From assembly GCA_038501625.1 (NCBI GenBank), contig JAZAYU010000012.1, forward strand, positions 8,370,001 to 8,434,000: a stretch of 64,000 bases of DNA, in the 5' to 3' direction. The notes under the pieces are model-generated. The model did not search any database, was not told the DNA's origin, and worked only from the letters and a program-made list of their open reading frames with translations. Below, piece by piece: positions 1-11,378 of the stretch. The translations under genes and the position numbers were made by a program. Position 1 is the first letter of the stretch, and each line of letters starts with the position of its first letter. Source of the stretch: Corbicula japonica (lineage: Eukaryota > Mollusca > Bivalvia > Venerida > Cyrenidae).

Positions 1-237
1 GGGGATGGAAATATTCACATTATTTTACATTATGTTTAAGAGAGAATTACACTAGGAGTCAGGACAGCTGTTTATAAAGAAGTGAAAAAAAAAACCTACA
101 CTTTTTTGCAGATATTTGACTTCCTTCAAAAGTCAAATTAAAGGTTTTGATTTACAAAGTATACTATGTATAAATACTCTAGATATCAAAGAGCTGCCGT
201 TGACCTAAAAGACAGATAATTCTGTTTTATTGTTTAT

Positions 238-263
238 AATAATAATAATAATAATAATAATAA
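238..263. repeat. (AAT)n microsatellite
   Basis: About nine uninterrupted AAT triplets are followed by AT-rich unique sequence. It is a simple repeat with no visible link to a gene. Confidence 0.9.
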
Positions 264-1587
264 ATTCTTTATTTAAAGATGGTGAACTCTTAAGTTTTAT
301 ACAAAGTCATATAAACATTTATAGAAAACTTATTTTCAAGAGGCCATCTGTAATAACTATACACAAACACACACAACAATAATACAATAATAATTAATAA
401 TAAATAATAATTAAATTTAACAAAATAACAACACAAAATCACACACGTTTACCGCGAGCAGTGTTCTAAGAAGTCAAAATATTTTTTTGAAAATAAGTTT
501 TATACGTCTTTTTAAAAATTTCAAGTTTGTTATAAATTTTATTGAAGCTGTTGTTGATTTTTAAAACGTTACCACTGCGTGATTACAGGTTTTGGAAAAT
601 TAACATTTTAAAGATTTACTGCAGGCTACACAGTGTACAGTTACCTGCAGTACTTTGATAAGCTGTCTGTGCATATGCAAACATTAATTATGAACAAACA
701 TTTGAGTCTTCAGTGAAACAGTGACGTTTATTGAAACAGACTTTAGTTTAAATTATCTGTTAAATTTTAAAGGTATGCTTGGCTTGTATAAAAAATGTTG
801 GCACTGAAAGTAATTGGGTTTAAAACAAAAAAGTTTTTTTCTAGTAATATGCAGATTATATTAATTAATACTCTGAGAATTTTTTTTTAATCTGATACAA
901 AATATCAAAGACAACATTTTTTTTGTTTGACAAATATATACAGAGTTGCAGTTCCTGACTTTAGGAGAAAATGATGTGATAAAATGCCTTCAGAATTGTT
1001 TACATATATTTTGTTATCGGTGTTTGACAAGATATTTCCATAAACCTCTCACATAATCACTGAAGGCACTGGAGTTGTTTGGTGTACTAAGGACCGAGTC
1101 CCATCCCAATGTTGATACTCTGTTTTGTTTTCTTCACAAATATATGCAGCCACAGAGGTAAAAAGATGTCAAAAATTTTTCTTTTGTTTTGTTGTTATAT
1201 TTTTCATTCAAAGGCTTGGTTGTCTTCAATCAAATCTTTCTTATTTTAACAAAATCTTGTTAGCTCCATGGGAGATCACTGCATCTGAGCTTTGCAAAAC
1301 ACCTTGTAGTAGTTACTTCCCTTTACAGTAAAATGCATTAAAAAATACTCCCAAGGGAGGTCACTGCAACAGAGCTTGGCAAACTCCTTGGACTAGTTAC
1401 TTCCCCTTACAGTTGAATGGATCAGAACATAATGTCGCTGTGACTTGCATAGATTTTTCATTTAGATCATTCATACTGTTTCAATAAATTATTCTCGTTC
1501 GGGATAAACCTATTTGTGCTGGTGTTAACTGAAGTAAATATTAATTGTTGTTGCTGTTTTTAAGGACAGAATATATGGGAAATTTGT

Positions 1588-2120
1588 TATTATACATGTT
1601 TATTGAAGATGCTTCTTTTTAACGTGTTTAAATTTGAGAATGTTATACACGTTTTTTGAAGATGCTTCATATTAAAATGTTTAAAATTGTTAAGAATATT
1701 ATACACGTTTATTGAAGATGCTTCATTTTAGCATGATTAAAATTGATAAGAATATTATTCACGTTTATTGAAGATTTTAGCATGTTTAAAATTGTTAAGA
1801 TTATTTTTCATGTTTATTGAAAATGCTTCATTTTAGCATGTTTTATATTGTTAACAATATTATAAACGTTTATTGAAGATGCTTCATTTATGCATGTTTA
1901 AAATTGTTAAAAATATTAGACATGTTTTTGGAAGATGCTTTATTTTAACATGTTTAAAATTAAGAATATTATACACATTTATTGAAGATGCTTTATTTTA
2001 ACATGTTCAAAATTAAGGATATTATACACGTTCATTGAAGATACTTCATTTTTACATGTTAAAATTAAGAATATTATACAATTTTATTGAAGATGCTTAT
2101 TTTTCACATTGTTGAGAATA
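1588..2120. repeat. Degenerate ~55-bp tandem repeat, about 10 units
   Basis: Each unit reads roughly as TTATACACGTTTATTGAAGA, then TGCTTCATTTTA, then a CATGTTTAAAATT segment and AAGAATA. Units differ by substitutions and by small deletions; one near 1755 lacks the TGCTTCA block, and units from about 1920 on lose the GTTAAG segment. The graded divergence indicates an old array that expanded stepwise. No open frame persists through it. Confidence 0.85.
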
Positions 2121-2787
2121 TGAAATTCAATTCTGTTTAAGTCTTTTTTCAGAATAGAAAGACATTTACAGCATTAAGACGACAGAACCAGATTAACAAG
2201 CGCACATTTCCAGAAAGAGTGGCTTAAATTTCATTGCATATTAGTACTGGCAAATAAAAAACCTTATTCCGAAATACGGTGTTGTTGTTGATTATGGGAT
2301 ATATAGAACATTAGAAAATAATTGATTTACTCACTCAAAAAGAGTGAGTAAATGTTTTTCTGAAAAGTAATGTTATACCCTGACAAATATGTTCTTTGAA
2401 ACAGCTCTGAAAAATGCCTGGTATAGTTAAGGATACAACTAAAAACACATCTTGCTTTTTTTGTCGAGCATGTGTGCACCTTTATTTCGAATTCTGTCAA
2501 AAGAAAGTGTTTGGGGAAAAGGAAAAATTTAAAATTGGTAACTTCAACAGTCTGGTAACATGTCAAAATTGGGAAAAAGCAACATGTTAGTGGAAATGTG
2601 GGACTAGTGTTTTTATTCTTTGGAGAGGTTTGTGGTGGGGTTGAGAGTGTGGATGGATGAGAGGAGGGTGAAAAGGATTGAAGATGCTAGGAGATTTCTT
2701 CTTAATGTTTTGGAGAAGATTGAGTGTAATCTAGTTTTATCACCAAGAGTATTTTTTTTATATTGGCTAACATGTTTACCTGTCTAA

Positions 2788-2893
2788 CCAAGGGTTTCAA
2801 TTCATGCAGATTCTTGCATTTTGATGCCAGCAAATGTTATTTTACAACTTTTGAACCGAACTAAGCTTAAGCTTGATGTCTTTTTGTTGCAGG
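2788..2893. repeat. Dispersed repeat F, copy 1
   Basis: This segment aligns with 14157-14262. Both share a start like TTTCAAT..ATGCAG, then CTTG.ATTTTGATGC, a T-rich middle, and a GTCTTTTTG end. The two copies are about 70 percent alike by eye, in the same orientation. The element type is unknown. Confidence 0.5.
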
Positions 2894-3127
2894 ATAAATT
2901 TAAAATAAAATAAACTGTGAAAAAACTACAGTGTTGTACCAGGTATTTGTTGTATTTTAAATGTGATGCAAATGTATTTTGAAACATGAAAATAAATTTT
3001 TAAAAGTTAAAGTATTAGATCACTGAATGCTTTGTCCCAATTTATGCTCCCTTGAAAATTCTCTAAAGTGGTCAAATGACCCATCTCAGTTTAAATAAAG
3101 TTATTGTTAATATTAATATTATTATAA

Positions 3128-3370
3128 ATTGCAAGTTTAGTCTATGTTTATATATTGCAAGTTTAGTCTGTGTTTACATATTGCAAGTTTAGTCTATGTT
3201 TACATATTGCAAGTTTAGTCTATGTTTATATATTGCAAGTTAAGTCTATGTTTATATATTGCAAGTTTAGTCTATGTTTATATATTACAAGTTTAGTCTA
3301 TATTTATATATTGCAAGTTAAGTCTATGTTTAAATATTGCAAGTATAGTCTATGTTTATATATTGCAAGT
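3128..3370. repeat. 26-bp minisatellite, about 9 units, next to a splice acceptor
   Basis: The unit is ATTGCAAGTTTAGTCTATGT plus TTATAT. Units vary at a few positions (TATG/TGTG, ATAT/ACAT, GTTTAG/GTTAAG/GTATAG). The last unit ends only about 20 bases before the AG of the PDZ exon, so the array occupies the region where the branch point and pyrimidine tract of that intron must lie. An apparent open frame through it, with a repeating 26-residue pattern, is simply the array read in three frames. Confidence 0.9.
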
Positions 3371-3392
3371 ATACTTTACATTTTTGTTTCAG

Positions 3393-3541
3393 ATTGACAG
3401 AGCGGGTAAGGCTTGGCACAGTGGGAACTTGAGGGTGGGAGACTATGTGCTTCAGGTGAACGAGGTCAGATGTATGTCAGTACAAGTAGCACAGGAACTT
3501 GTAGACAGCGCCTTCAGAACCCTGACTCTCCTTGTCTGGAG
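3393..3541 (+). CDS. Exon encoding the C-terminal half of a PDZ domain (Shroom-like protein)
   Basis: This 149-nt exon begins after TTTTTGTTTCAG in phase 0 and ends TGGAG|GTAAGA in phase 2. It encodes 49 residues plus two bases. The translation contains GKAWHSGNLRVGDYVLQVNE followed by a helix-like VAQELVDSAF and a final strand TLTLLVW. That is the second half of a PDZ fold: the GD-x-V-x-x-(V/I)N turn, the alpha-B helix whose first residue contacts peptide ligands, and the closing beta strand. The pattern resembles the N-terminal PDZ of Shroom proteins, although PDLIM or synaptopodin-2 type PDZ domains are not excluded. The N-terminal half must come from an exon left of the window. The phase-2 donor matches the acceptor at 30581, giving a direct join of the PDZ to the Ser-rich region. 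Confidence 0.82.
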
Positions 3542-3761
3542 GTAAGAAATTAAGCTTATGTGTTTATGGCAAATAACTTCTAAATACAACACTATGTTCC
3601 TATTCCATTTATTCAGATTATGGCTGACTTTAAATAGTCCCCTTTTTTTGCATTTTGGGGGCATTAGGTGGCTAGTAAGGCCTGATAGGGACATGATTAG
3701 AACATGACATGCTTTTAGTGACACACTGATAGCAAATTTATGTTTGGGTATGCAAGATGTA

Positions 3762-4307
3762 CCGTATAGTGGGTTATTTCTGCGGGTGCAATATTTCTGC
3801 GTTTCTGCGGTCTTTGGATGAAATCGCAGAAATATATCCAGCAGAAAAAAAATCCAGCAAAAATTAAAATCGCAAAATATTATCTCATTTCAAACTAAAA
3901 TCACAGGAGTCTCCATGTTCGAGATAATCCGTTTCACAATAAAGACAGGTTAAAATAATTACGTTCAATTATCATTACTCGTTGTCATTTGCATTGTGTA
4001 ACGCGACATTTACACAAACATTTCTCAAACATTCTATTCAATTGAAAAGTTGTTTGAGAGTTGTAATTCATTGATTAATAATATCTTCGTTATTGCTTGA
4101 TAAAATAAATTGAGTAACAGAATTAAAATATTGAATAATATATGGTATGTACTAAGTGTTGAATATTAACCTCACCCAATATAAACCGCAGAAATTTATC
4201 CTTCATGGGAACCGAAAACGCAGAAATAAAAAACGCAGAAATTTTTGGATCGATTTTTGTGGTTAAAACGCAGAAATTTATGGCCGCAGAAGTAACCCGC
4301 TATACGG
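3762..4307. mobile_element. 546-bp inverted-repeat element flanked by TA
   Basis: The left end CCGTATAGTGGGTTATTTCT is matched by the right end AGAAGTAACCCGCTATACGG as an inverted repeat with about one mismatch in 20. The element is flanked on both sides by TA, the target duplication expected of Tc1/mariner-superfamily insertion. The interior repeats short CGCAGAAAT and TTTCTGCG motifs in both orientations and has no transposase frame, so it is non-autonomous. It lies about 220 bp downstream of the PDZ exon donor. Confidence 0.75.
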
Positions 4308-4973
4308 TATGACAATAGAGCCTGTCATATAAGGAGAGATTATAGGAATGCAACAGGGGAAATAACTATTGGCATAAACTTTCATATTTGTGTGAGAGTT
4401 ACTTACCTTTATAAGTACAGAAAAAAAACTGAGATTTTCTTCATGGTTAAGAAACCACATAAACCACATAAAATTATATTTAGAAACAGAGAACCCTGAT
4501 ATAGCTTGATCTAAAATTTAAAAAAAATATTTGGAACTCCATTAAGGACTCGGAACATTGTAATAAATAGAATAAAAGAAAATTCAAATTATATCATGTT
4601 TTAAGAAAGATATTAGGAAAAGAAAATTGATATCAGCTACTTCCAGGTCTGAACATGTATATACCATTATAATATTTGGGCCTATATTACTTGTATATGA
4701 CAAATTGGATCATTCCACATTGTTTAACTACAGAGGCTGATAGCCCATCATTAATACGTATCCCAGAATAGTTATATTCCTTTTCAAGATTATTGCCAAA
4801 TCAATTTAATCGTTTGATCGCTGAGGGACATGATTAACACTTCATTGATAGTCAGGAATTCTTTCAGAAATCAATGAAAGTCCATACAATATCGTGCAAT
4901 ATTAATAATGATATGTTAAGCTGTAATGCATAACCCATTGATGCAAAATGATTATGCTGATAGTGTCAGTTAA

Positions 4974-5160
4974 TCCTATAAAATGTAACTCCATAAACAT
5001 CTGTGCAAACTGATCAGGATCTACAATGTTTGCATTGGTTAGAAATAACCTAACGATTCAGAAAGTGAACCGTGTAGATCCTGACCAGATGGTATGGAGG
5101 TGTCGGCTGATATGGCTCTACCCTTTTCACCCATGGATTACACCCATATAACATGGATTA
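4974..5160. repeat. Family B copy, diverged
   Basis: The first hairpin right arm (CTGATCAGGATCTACAATG), an inverted hinge (AGAAATAACCTAACGATTCA) and the second hairpin are recognisable. The copy ends near ACATGGATTAAATG. The outer left terminus is poor. Confidence 0.6.
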
Positions 5161-5323
5161 AATGTTTAAAATTTGGTGAAAATAGATGTCTTCAATTATT
5201 GGTTGACTTGACACCTACTTAGCTGGCTTCATATTTCTTTTTTATAATCACTCTGTACCTTTACATATGTTTCCTATGATCAACTTTTATGTGCTAAATT
5301 GATTTAACACTAACTGCAAAGTA

Positions 5324-5415
5324 TAATGTCCCATTTGCCAACTGTGTAGACCAAGATAATCCTGCATGTCTGTGCAGTCTGATCATGATCTACACTATTC
5401 CTTTTTCAGTTAATA
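5324..5415. repeat. Family B fragment
   Basis: It contains CTGTGTAGACCAAGATAATC and CAGTCTGATCATGATCTACA, corresponding to one hairpin of the B element. It is truncated on the right and lies just left of a second, SINE-interrupted copy. Confidence 0.5.
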
Positions 5416-5544
5416 AAATCAGCTGATAAATTCACTTGACTGGACCTATTGGTATGAAATTATTAATATTCATGGATTTTCTCATTTTTCGTGTATATGG
5501 TGTGTAGATTGAAAGATTCATCCACAAATTTAAAATCTCCATGA

Positions 5545-5572
5545 AAGAATTGGATCTATACTGTTTACTTCT

Positions 5573-5608
<36 letters not shown>

Positions 5609-5972
5609 GCGTTCACCTTTTCGGCGTGTAAGCGTGGTGCTGCGCTTTTGGATAGGAGACCGCCATATTGCAGGCTCAGCACCTCCGACTTCGGATCTCC
5701 TTGCGGGTCCTCCTATACCGACACCCGCCGAATCGGTCGTAATGCTAACCCTTACACCCTGAGCGCCAAGGAGGGAAGCCATTACTACCATTTTTAAAGT
5801 CTTTGGTATGACCCGGCCGGGGATCGAACCCACGACCTCCCAGTCCGGAAGCGGACGCTCTACCTACTGAGCTAACCGGGCTGGTACTTCTAAATTCATT
5901 AGGTTATTTCTGACCAAGAATCAGACAGTGTTCCCTCATGGGATAACAGTCTTATACGATGGATTTAAGGGT
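5545..5972. repeat. Family B copy split by a SINE
   Basis: B sequence TTGGATCTATACTGTTTACT leads into the hinge, which resumes after the SINE as AAATTCATTAGGTTATTTCT. The copy finishes with a right end (CATGGGATAACAG through GGATTTAAGGGTTAA). The interruption falls exactly within the hinge between the two hairpins. The second hairpin is largely deleted. Confidence 0.75.
5575..5884 (-). mobile_element. tRNA-derived SINE with 9-bp target duplication
   Basis: Read on the minus strand, the element starts with a tRNA-like head holding an RNA polymerase III A box (TAGCTCAGTAGG, at 5863-5874) and B box (GGTTCGATCC, at 5821-5830). A CpG-rich body of about 200 bp follows, and it ends in a poly(A) tail seen here as the T run at 5575-5606. 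Direct repeats TACTTCTAA flank it at 5566-5574 and 5885-5893, as expected for LINE-mediated insertion. The long pure A tail, CpG-rich body and intact duplication suggest a fairly recent insertion. The head retains CCCGG/CCGGG acceptor-stem pairing but lacks a normal anticodon loop, so I do not call a tRNA gene. Confidence 0.88.
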
Positions 5973-5994
5973 TAATACAGCTGTTTTTTATGGG

Positions 5995-6392
5995 AAGCCA
6001 GTGTAGATCCAGATCAACCATCATATTCGTGTGTTAGATCAGGATCTCCACTGTTCTCATTTATGTTCAGAGCCTGTTTTTGTCTATACCCAGACGATTA
6101 ATGTCAGTAATCAGACTAAAGGGACACTTGACTAAGTATTAAGGTAAGAAAACCAATAGTTTTTGTAGTTTGAGCAAGCTAGTTATTTGTTTAAATGAAG
6201 GAAATCTAAGATTGATTAATTCAGATAAATCCAATATGGCCGCCAAAATCACCAATACTTTTTGCACCTGACTGTAGATTCATTAGGTTATTTTTGACTA
6301 AGAAGCATAAGGGAGTAGATGGCACAGATGTGTCATCTGATTTGGAATTTGCACATGGGATAACAGCCATATCCCATGGATTAAGGGGTAAA
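5995..6392. repeat. Family B copy with a ~200-bp internal insertion
   Basis: The left part (GTGTAGATCCAGATCAACC to GGATCTCCACTGTTC, about 6003-6058) and the right part (TAGATTCATTAGGTTATTTT through CCATGGATTAAGGGG, about 6272-6392) bracket about 200 bp of unrelated sequence. That insert contains ATATGGCCGCCAAAATCACC. I found no clear terminal repeats for it. Confidence 0.55.
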
Positions 6393-6437
6393 CAAATCAT
6401 AACAACTGCAACAAGGCATTGTTCTACAATAGGGCTG

Positions 6438-6580
6438 GAGGTTATAAAACTGAGCATGGAAACCAGTCTCAAATCTCAAGCATCTGATTGGCTGAAATGG
6501 CAACCAGTCGCCATTTCAGCCAATCAGATGCTTGAGATTTGAGACAGGTTTCCATGCTCAGTTTTGTAACCTTCAGCCCA
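6438..6580. repeat. Family A palindrome, copy 1
   Basis: Family definition: a near-perfect palindrome of about 140 bp. Each arm runs GGTTATAAAACTGAGCATGG, AAACCAGTCTCAAATCTCAA, GCATCTGATTGGCTGAAATG, and the arms meet at a GGCGAC/GTCGCC-like centre. Intact copies carry AGCCAATCAG once on each strand; this fits the NF-Y consensus RRCCAATSRS at every position. Termini tend to read TGCCCAAGG. There is no coding capacity, and the structure suggests a foldback or MITE-like element. In this copy the centre reads GGCAACCAGTCGCC. Confidence 0.9.
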
Positions 6581-8841
6581 GGACATTGTTCTGTTTAATG
6601 AACTGAAGAAGGATATCTCATAAGCAAACTCAGATCAATATCTTATCTGCAAAATTGAAATGGTAATTACATATATTGAATTCTGTTTGAGTTGTTACGA
6701 ACCAAAATATCGTACAATTGTTACAATAATTATCGCATACATTAGGTCCAACATTTGCTGTTCAATGGAAACTTCTTTTATTCGAATGAATTTCTTTTCA
6801 ACCTAGTGCCAACATATTTTTCAATAACCGATTATTAAAATATCTACTTTGTTATTTTCGGTACAAAATATTTGGTTTTTTTTTTCAATCTGTCTTTGTC
6901 ATTTTCCAAATCATGTAGTCCTCAATTGGTTGGTAATCTAAGTCAGCTGCGCGTTTTGTTTGCACATCTCTTTATAAAGAAAGCGTCAGTTACTAAAACT
7001 GGGCCACAAAGGTGTTCAATGCATCTTGAATGTTGTTTGATGTATTTCATGTTTTAAAGTTACGTTTTTGTTCACATTTGACATGACATGGTGTCGTAGA
7101 ATCTCTCTACATTGTGATATACTTGTTTGTTTCTTATCTTTACAATATGTTGCCGAGTGTTTTATGGCAAGGATTTGATATTAACAGAGGAGTATTAAAC
7201 TGTTTCAATTGATTTTACTGAAGGAGTTTTTTATGTACAAAGTTACTATACAGGTGTGAAGTATTTATGAGTTTCGCAAAACCATGAGTTAGATTGTCCA
7301 CAATAGTGGTCTTTGACCTGAAGATTATCGGGGATTTTTACACCTATAATCACTTTAATCGGACACTTGAAAACGTTTTTTTGGCAGATTTGCAAAGAAC
7401 TTCTCCGTTTTGTAGGCAGAAATGAAAAATATTTAATATTTTCATAACTGATCTCCACTTAACAATGCTATAAAATGATAAATAGATCCTTCTTTAAAAT
7501 GCTCTTGTTTATTTACAAGATTTCTTTAGAAAATAAACTTTGATATAATAGAAATTTGGAATAATAGTGACTTTAGCCAAGAAGAAAAACAGTGTAAGCC
7601 TGTCGGACAATGCTTGGTCAAGTTTACTTATTATGAATTGAAAGAACTTTGTTGGATCAAAGGTGCAGAAGAATTAACTGCTAATTGGCTTGTCACTGTT
7701 TGTGTTAAAATCAATGAAAGTTACTGCAAAATTGTCTAAATCTGCATAATTGTTGTGGCACATTAGCAGACTTACTTAGATAATTTGCTATCATTAACTT
7801 GGAATTTTCTAATGTTTAAGTGGGAAGTTCATTGTATAGGCTTCCAGTTATTTTCATTTTAACAATGTGAAAAATTTATTTAAATGTAATTTGAAACCAA
7901 AATTACATGTATTTATTACAAAGTCATGTCACTGAATTATTTTTAAAAATTGCAATGTGAAGATATTTAGAAGAAGCATTATTGACGGACATTTATAACA
8001 TGATAAACTGGATTTTGATAAATTGGATTTAAGAAACTGTGGAAAAATGATGGAAGTTAAGACTTCTTTATTCACTAATTACAATGATCTAACTGTAACC
8101 TTTTGTACTAATTAAGTGTTTGACATTTAAACTTTAATTGAAAAGAAAATAGGGTAATTTGATCCATTTGAAAATGATATAGGGAAAGATTCAGCATTCT
8201 TGGATTTCATAAATTAAAGTGAAACTTGAGTAGAATTTGCAGACATTAGATAGCAATTAAATAATCTCTTTAGGCAAATATTGATATTAATATAATATTT
8301 AATGTTATGTCGGCAGCGTGCTATTAATAGAATCGAAGAAAGTGTCAACGTAAAATATCCATATCTCGGCTGGAACTTCCAAATGAACAGGATAATTTGT
8401 TTTCAATCAATACATTTTATTGGCAGATCGCTCGGATTTTAAACAAACTCAGTTTCAGTAACATTTACATTGTCATCGGACAGTATTGACACTAAAGGCT
8501 GATCATTTGAAATACATGCTTCATTAATAAATGATTCAACACTTAAGACATATTTCAAGAGATTTGCTTCGACATTTATGATGTACCGTGCAATGTTGGA
8601 TGTTAAATTAACATGTGTAAAATAAATAGTGTTAAGCAGGTTTTGAAAATCTTGTTTGCAAAAGACCATGAAAAGATTGTAAAAATCTTGTAAAAATCAG
8701 AGGGATTATTTATTGTATACTCTAAGTTCTTGGGTACAACTAGTGCAAAATGATGTTTGATGTAATTCACATGGAAATGATAGGTACAGATTGGTGATGT
8801 CAATGTGAAAAGGTTAAATTTTGGATTCTGGCGCTAGTATA

Positions 8842-8942
8842 ATGGATGTACGTCTCAGTCGGACCCGGAGATCATGGAGTTTTCGAAACCTTACCATCCA
8901 GACCTACCTTGCCAAGGCGCGAGCAAGCTGGTCTGATCTCAG
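8842..8942 (+). CDS. Putative alternative first exon (PDZ-less isoform)
   Basis: An ATG in good context (ATAATGG, with A at -3 and G at +4) opens a frame that ends CTCAG|GTTAGT after 33 codons plus two bases, i.e. phase 2. The peptide begins MDVRLSRTRRSWSFRNL and continues to KARASWSDL. It is basic and rich in Ser and Trp, with no close family that I recognise. Phase 2 is exactly what the acceptor at 30581 requires. This exon could therefore splice to the giant exon in place of the PDZ exon, giving an isoform without PDZ. The frame is open upstream only as far as a TTG at 8821, and no acceptor fits there, so I favour a first exon over an internal one. The coding call rests on phase, donor, start context and composition, without homology. 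Confidence 0.5.
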
Positions 8943-9089
8943 GTTAGTTCTTCCAGAAGCTGATTTATTAAGAAGTATGACAGCTTCTCTCTGTGTTCCA
9001 CAAAAGTAATTTTGAGCTGCTTAGAATTGACTAAGTAGGTTCTGCAGTCTTGTGTAATGTAAAATGCATGTATTTATATTGGCAATATT

Positions 9090-9555
9090 TGACAGAATAA
9101 AAAGAAACTTAGCTAAGCAGTTATATTAAAACAGAAACATAGGTAAGTGATTGTAATTTAATTAAACAGAAAAAAATCATAGCTACGCAATATTGACCAA
9201 ATGGGAACATAGCTAAAAACATATAACTGGACAGAAATACTAAGCTAAGCAAATGTATTTGGACAGAAACATAGCTAAGCAACAATCATAATTGGACAGA
9301 AACATAGCTAAGTAATAGTAATTTGACAGAAACATAGTTTAGCAATTGTAATTGGCCAAAAACATAGCTAATCAATTGTAATTGGACAGAAATATAGCTA
9401 AGCAGTTGTAATTGAACAGAAACATAGCTCAGCAATTTAATTGGACAGAAACATAGCTAAGCAATTGTAATTGAACAGAATCATAGCTGAGTAGTTGTTA
9501 TTGGAGAGATAATAGCTAATCAATGGTAATTGGTCAAAAACATAGCTAAGCAACT
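9090..9555. repeat. ~30-bp tandem repeat, about 15 units
   Basis: The unit is approximately AATTGGACAGAAACATAGCT followed by AAGCAATTGT. Units vary in length by a few bases, and some lose the spacer. The array begins about 150 bp after the alternative first exon and ends near 9555 at CATAGCTAAGCAACTG. It is not a CRISPR array: there are no unique spacers and the repeats abut one another. Confidence 0.88.
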
Positions 9556-11378
9556 GTTGATGTCATCAAAAGGGTACATTTTGATAAAATGTGTCAGAAT
9601 ATTTTCAATATTTTTAGACTTTTTGGGATCTCAATATAAGTAGATCTTGACACTAAACAATTGCATAAATTCAAAAAAATTAATGACATGAAAATATTTT
9701 AGAAATAGATAAATCACATTTCAGCATAGTGTGTTATGATTACATAATATAGTACAGGGGGTGTTATACCATAAACCTATTGTCACCAAACTTGATGTGT
9801 AACAAGCACTTAGGAAGAGCTAGCTTGTGACTTATTACAGGTCATCAAGGTCATGTGATTTGAAAATGAGATTAGTAGAAAGGGCCAATCACAGTATAGT
9901 AAATATTCTATTTATAGAAAAATACAAAAATTAGATAAAAACAGATTCCTTCATGCAATGAAAATAATTGAGTGGCTAACAATATTTTAACCAAGTTAGT
10001 ACCCAGTCCAAGTTAAACACAATATGCAAGTATTTACATTATTGATGGAATGGGAAAAAAATAAACTAACTTACTAAGCAAATGTAACTTAATAGAAGCA
10101 AAGTTCGGCCACTATACCAGCACATTTATCAAAGGTTGTCTACTGCAATTTTATAATATAGTTATTAATGAAAAAATTCAAAAATGGCATTAAAACACCT
10201 GGTTGATGCAATTATTGAAAAATGATCTAGAATATGTATCAGAAATCTGTCCCTTTTTAAATATATACAATAGGTGAAAATAGCCAACTCTATATAAGAC
10301 AGAGTTATTAATGGTATCAAGAGTCATCATACAATAATTTGCAAGGTTATGTTTTTTACCACCATTAGCTTACAATAGATAATAACCTATATCTGATTAT
10401 CTTGTAGAATCATTAAATCAACATGTCAAGTGCATTTAATGTTATTATTGGAACACATTCTTCTTTAGGTCACTGGTATAAAAACAACATCGGAAATAAT
10501 TCTATTTCCAATATCTGTTATTGATTTAATCTTATTTTGTCATGAACCGGCATGCTTCTATGATTAAGATAAATTAAATTTGGGTACTTTATTTTTTAGG
10601 GCTATAAAAAGAGATATATATTTAAAATGGTTGAGTTAGTGCAGTCTGTCTGTCTTGGGAAAAGTACACTGCTTATAAATATTGAAAAAGAAATTTGGGA
10701 GAGGTCTGTATGGTCCACATACTCACATGGAATGCTTATTTATTTGTCAGCATGAAATTTTTTGGGCTTTTTTGTAAAACAGCATTTGATTGGTGTGTTT
10801 TTTTTTCATGGATCGATCTGCTAAAGAATGTCCACAAATTTAAGTTCCCCGTGAATATTAATTAATTCACAGTATTTGGTTATAAGGTATTCAGACAGTG
10901 AATCACATTCTTTCATGAAAGAACAAAAAAAAAGGACAATTTGCCTCTGTGAGATACCTCATAGCTACCATCAGTGTCTAATGCACCATTGCTACATGAA
11001 GTATAGGACAGTTGGCTCAATAAAACAAAGAAATTCAGTGCTGGTCATCTTATTTAATTTAGATTTACAAATATTAAACCTCTAAAGTAATTCATTATTT
11101 AAAACTAAATTCTTTAATCTTTTAGAAAGTTTTACATAAAAAAGGGGTATATTTTACTGCCTTGGTGCAAAAACTGTATTTCTCCTACCTATTTCAATTG
11201 TACTTGCAACCCTCTTGCGCTGAGGTGACAATTTGTTATAAATGCTATCTGTTCCACTTCAGTAGTACTTGTTTTAATATTCATGCATACATGTTTGAAA
11301 ATATTGCTTTACAAAAGTCGAAATGAAAAATTGCAAGTTTGTGACATTTTTGCGGTCTAAAGACTAATATATATCCCT

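Larger units (their letters stand above)
1..3392 (+). other. Intronic sequence 5' of the PDZ exon
   Basis: This is AT-rich sequence upstream of the first recognisable exon. It should be the intron separating the two halves of the PDZ domain, because the N-terminal half of the domain (carboxylate-binding loop and first strands) is not encoded anywhere in these 3.4 kb. The stretch contains a short AAT run, a 10-unit degenerate tandem array (1588-2120), one copy of a dispersed repeat (2788-2893) and a minisatellite ending next to the acceptor. Outside those, 264-1587 and 2121-2787 show no coding signal that I can support. Confidence 0.6.

Noticed and set aside
3128..3370. CRISPR-like direct repeats (also 9090-9555)
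   Set aside because: Units are contiguous with no unique spacers and the context is a eukaryotic intron.
3170..3397. Open frame with a repeating YCKFSLCLYIA-like pattern
   Set aside because: It is the 26-bp minisatellite read through; the periodicity of 26 residues equals three repeat units and there is no other support.
5432..5833. 133-residue minus-strand frame with a poly-Lys run
   Set aside because: It is the SINE body and its poly(A) tail; the Lys run is the tail translated.
5809..5882. tRNA gene
   Set aside because: The A and B boxes are good, but the anticodon arm is abnormal, and the sequence continues into a SINE body and tail bounded by target duplications.
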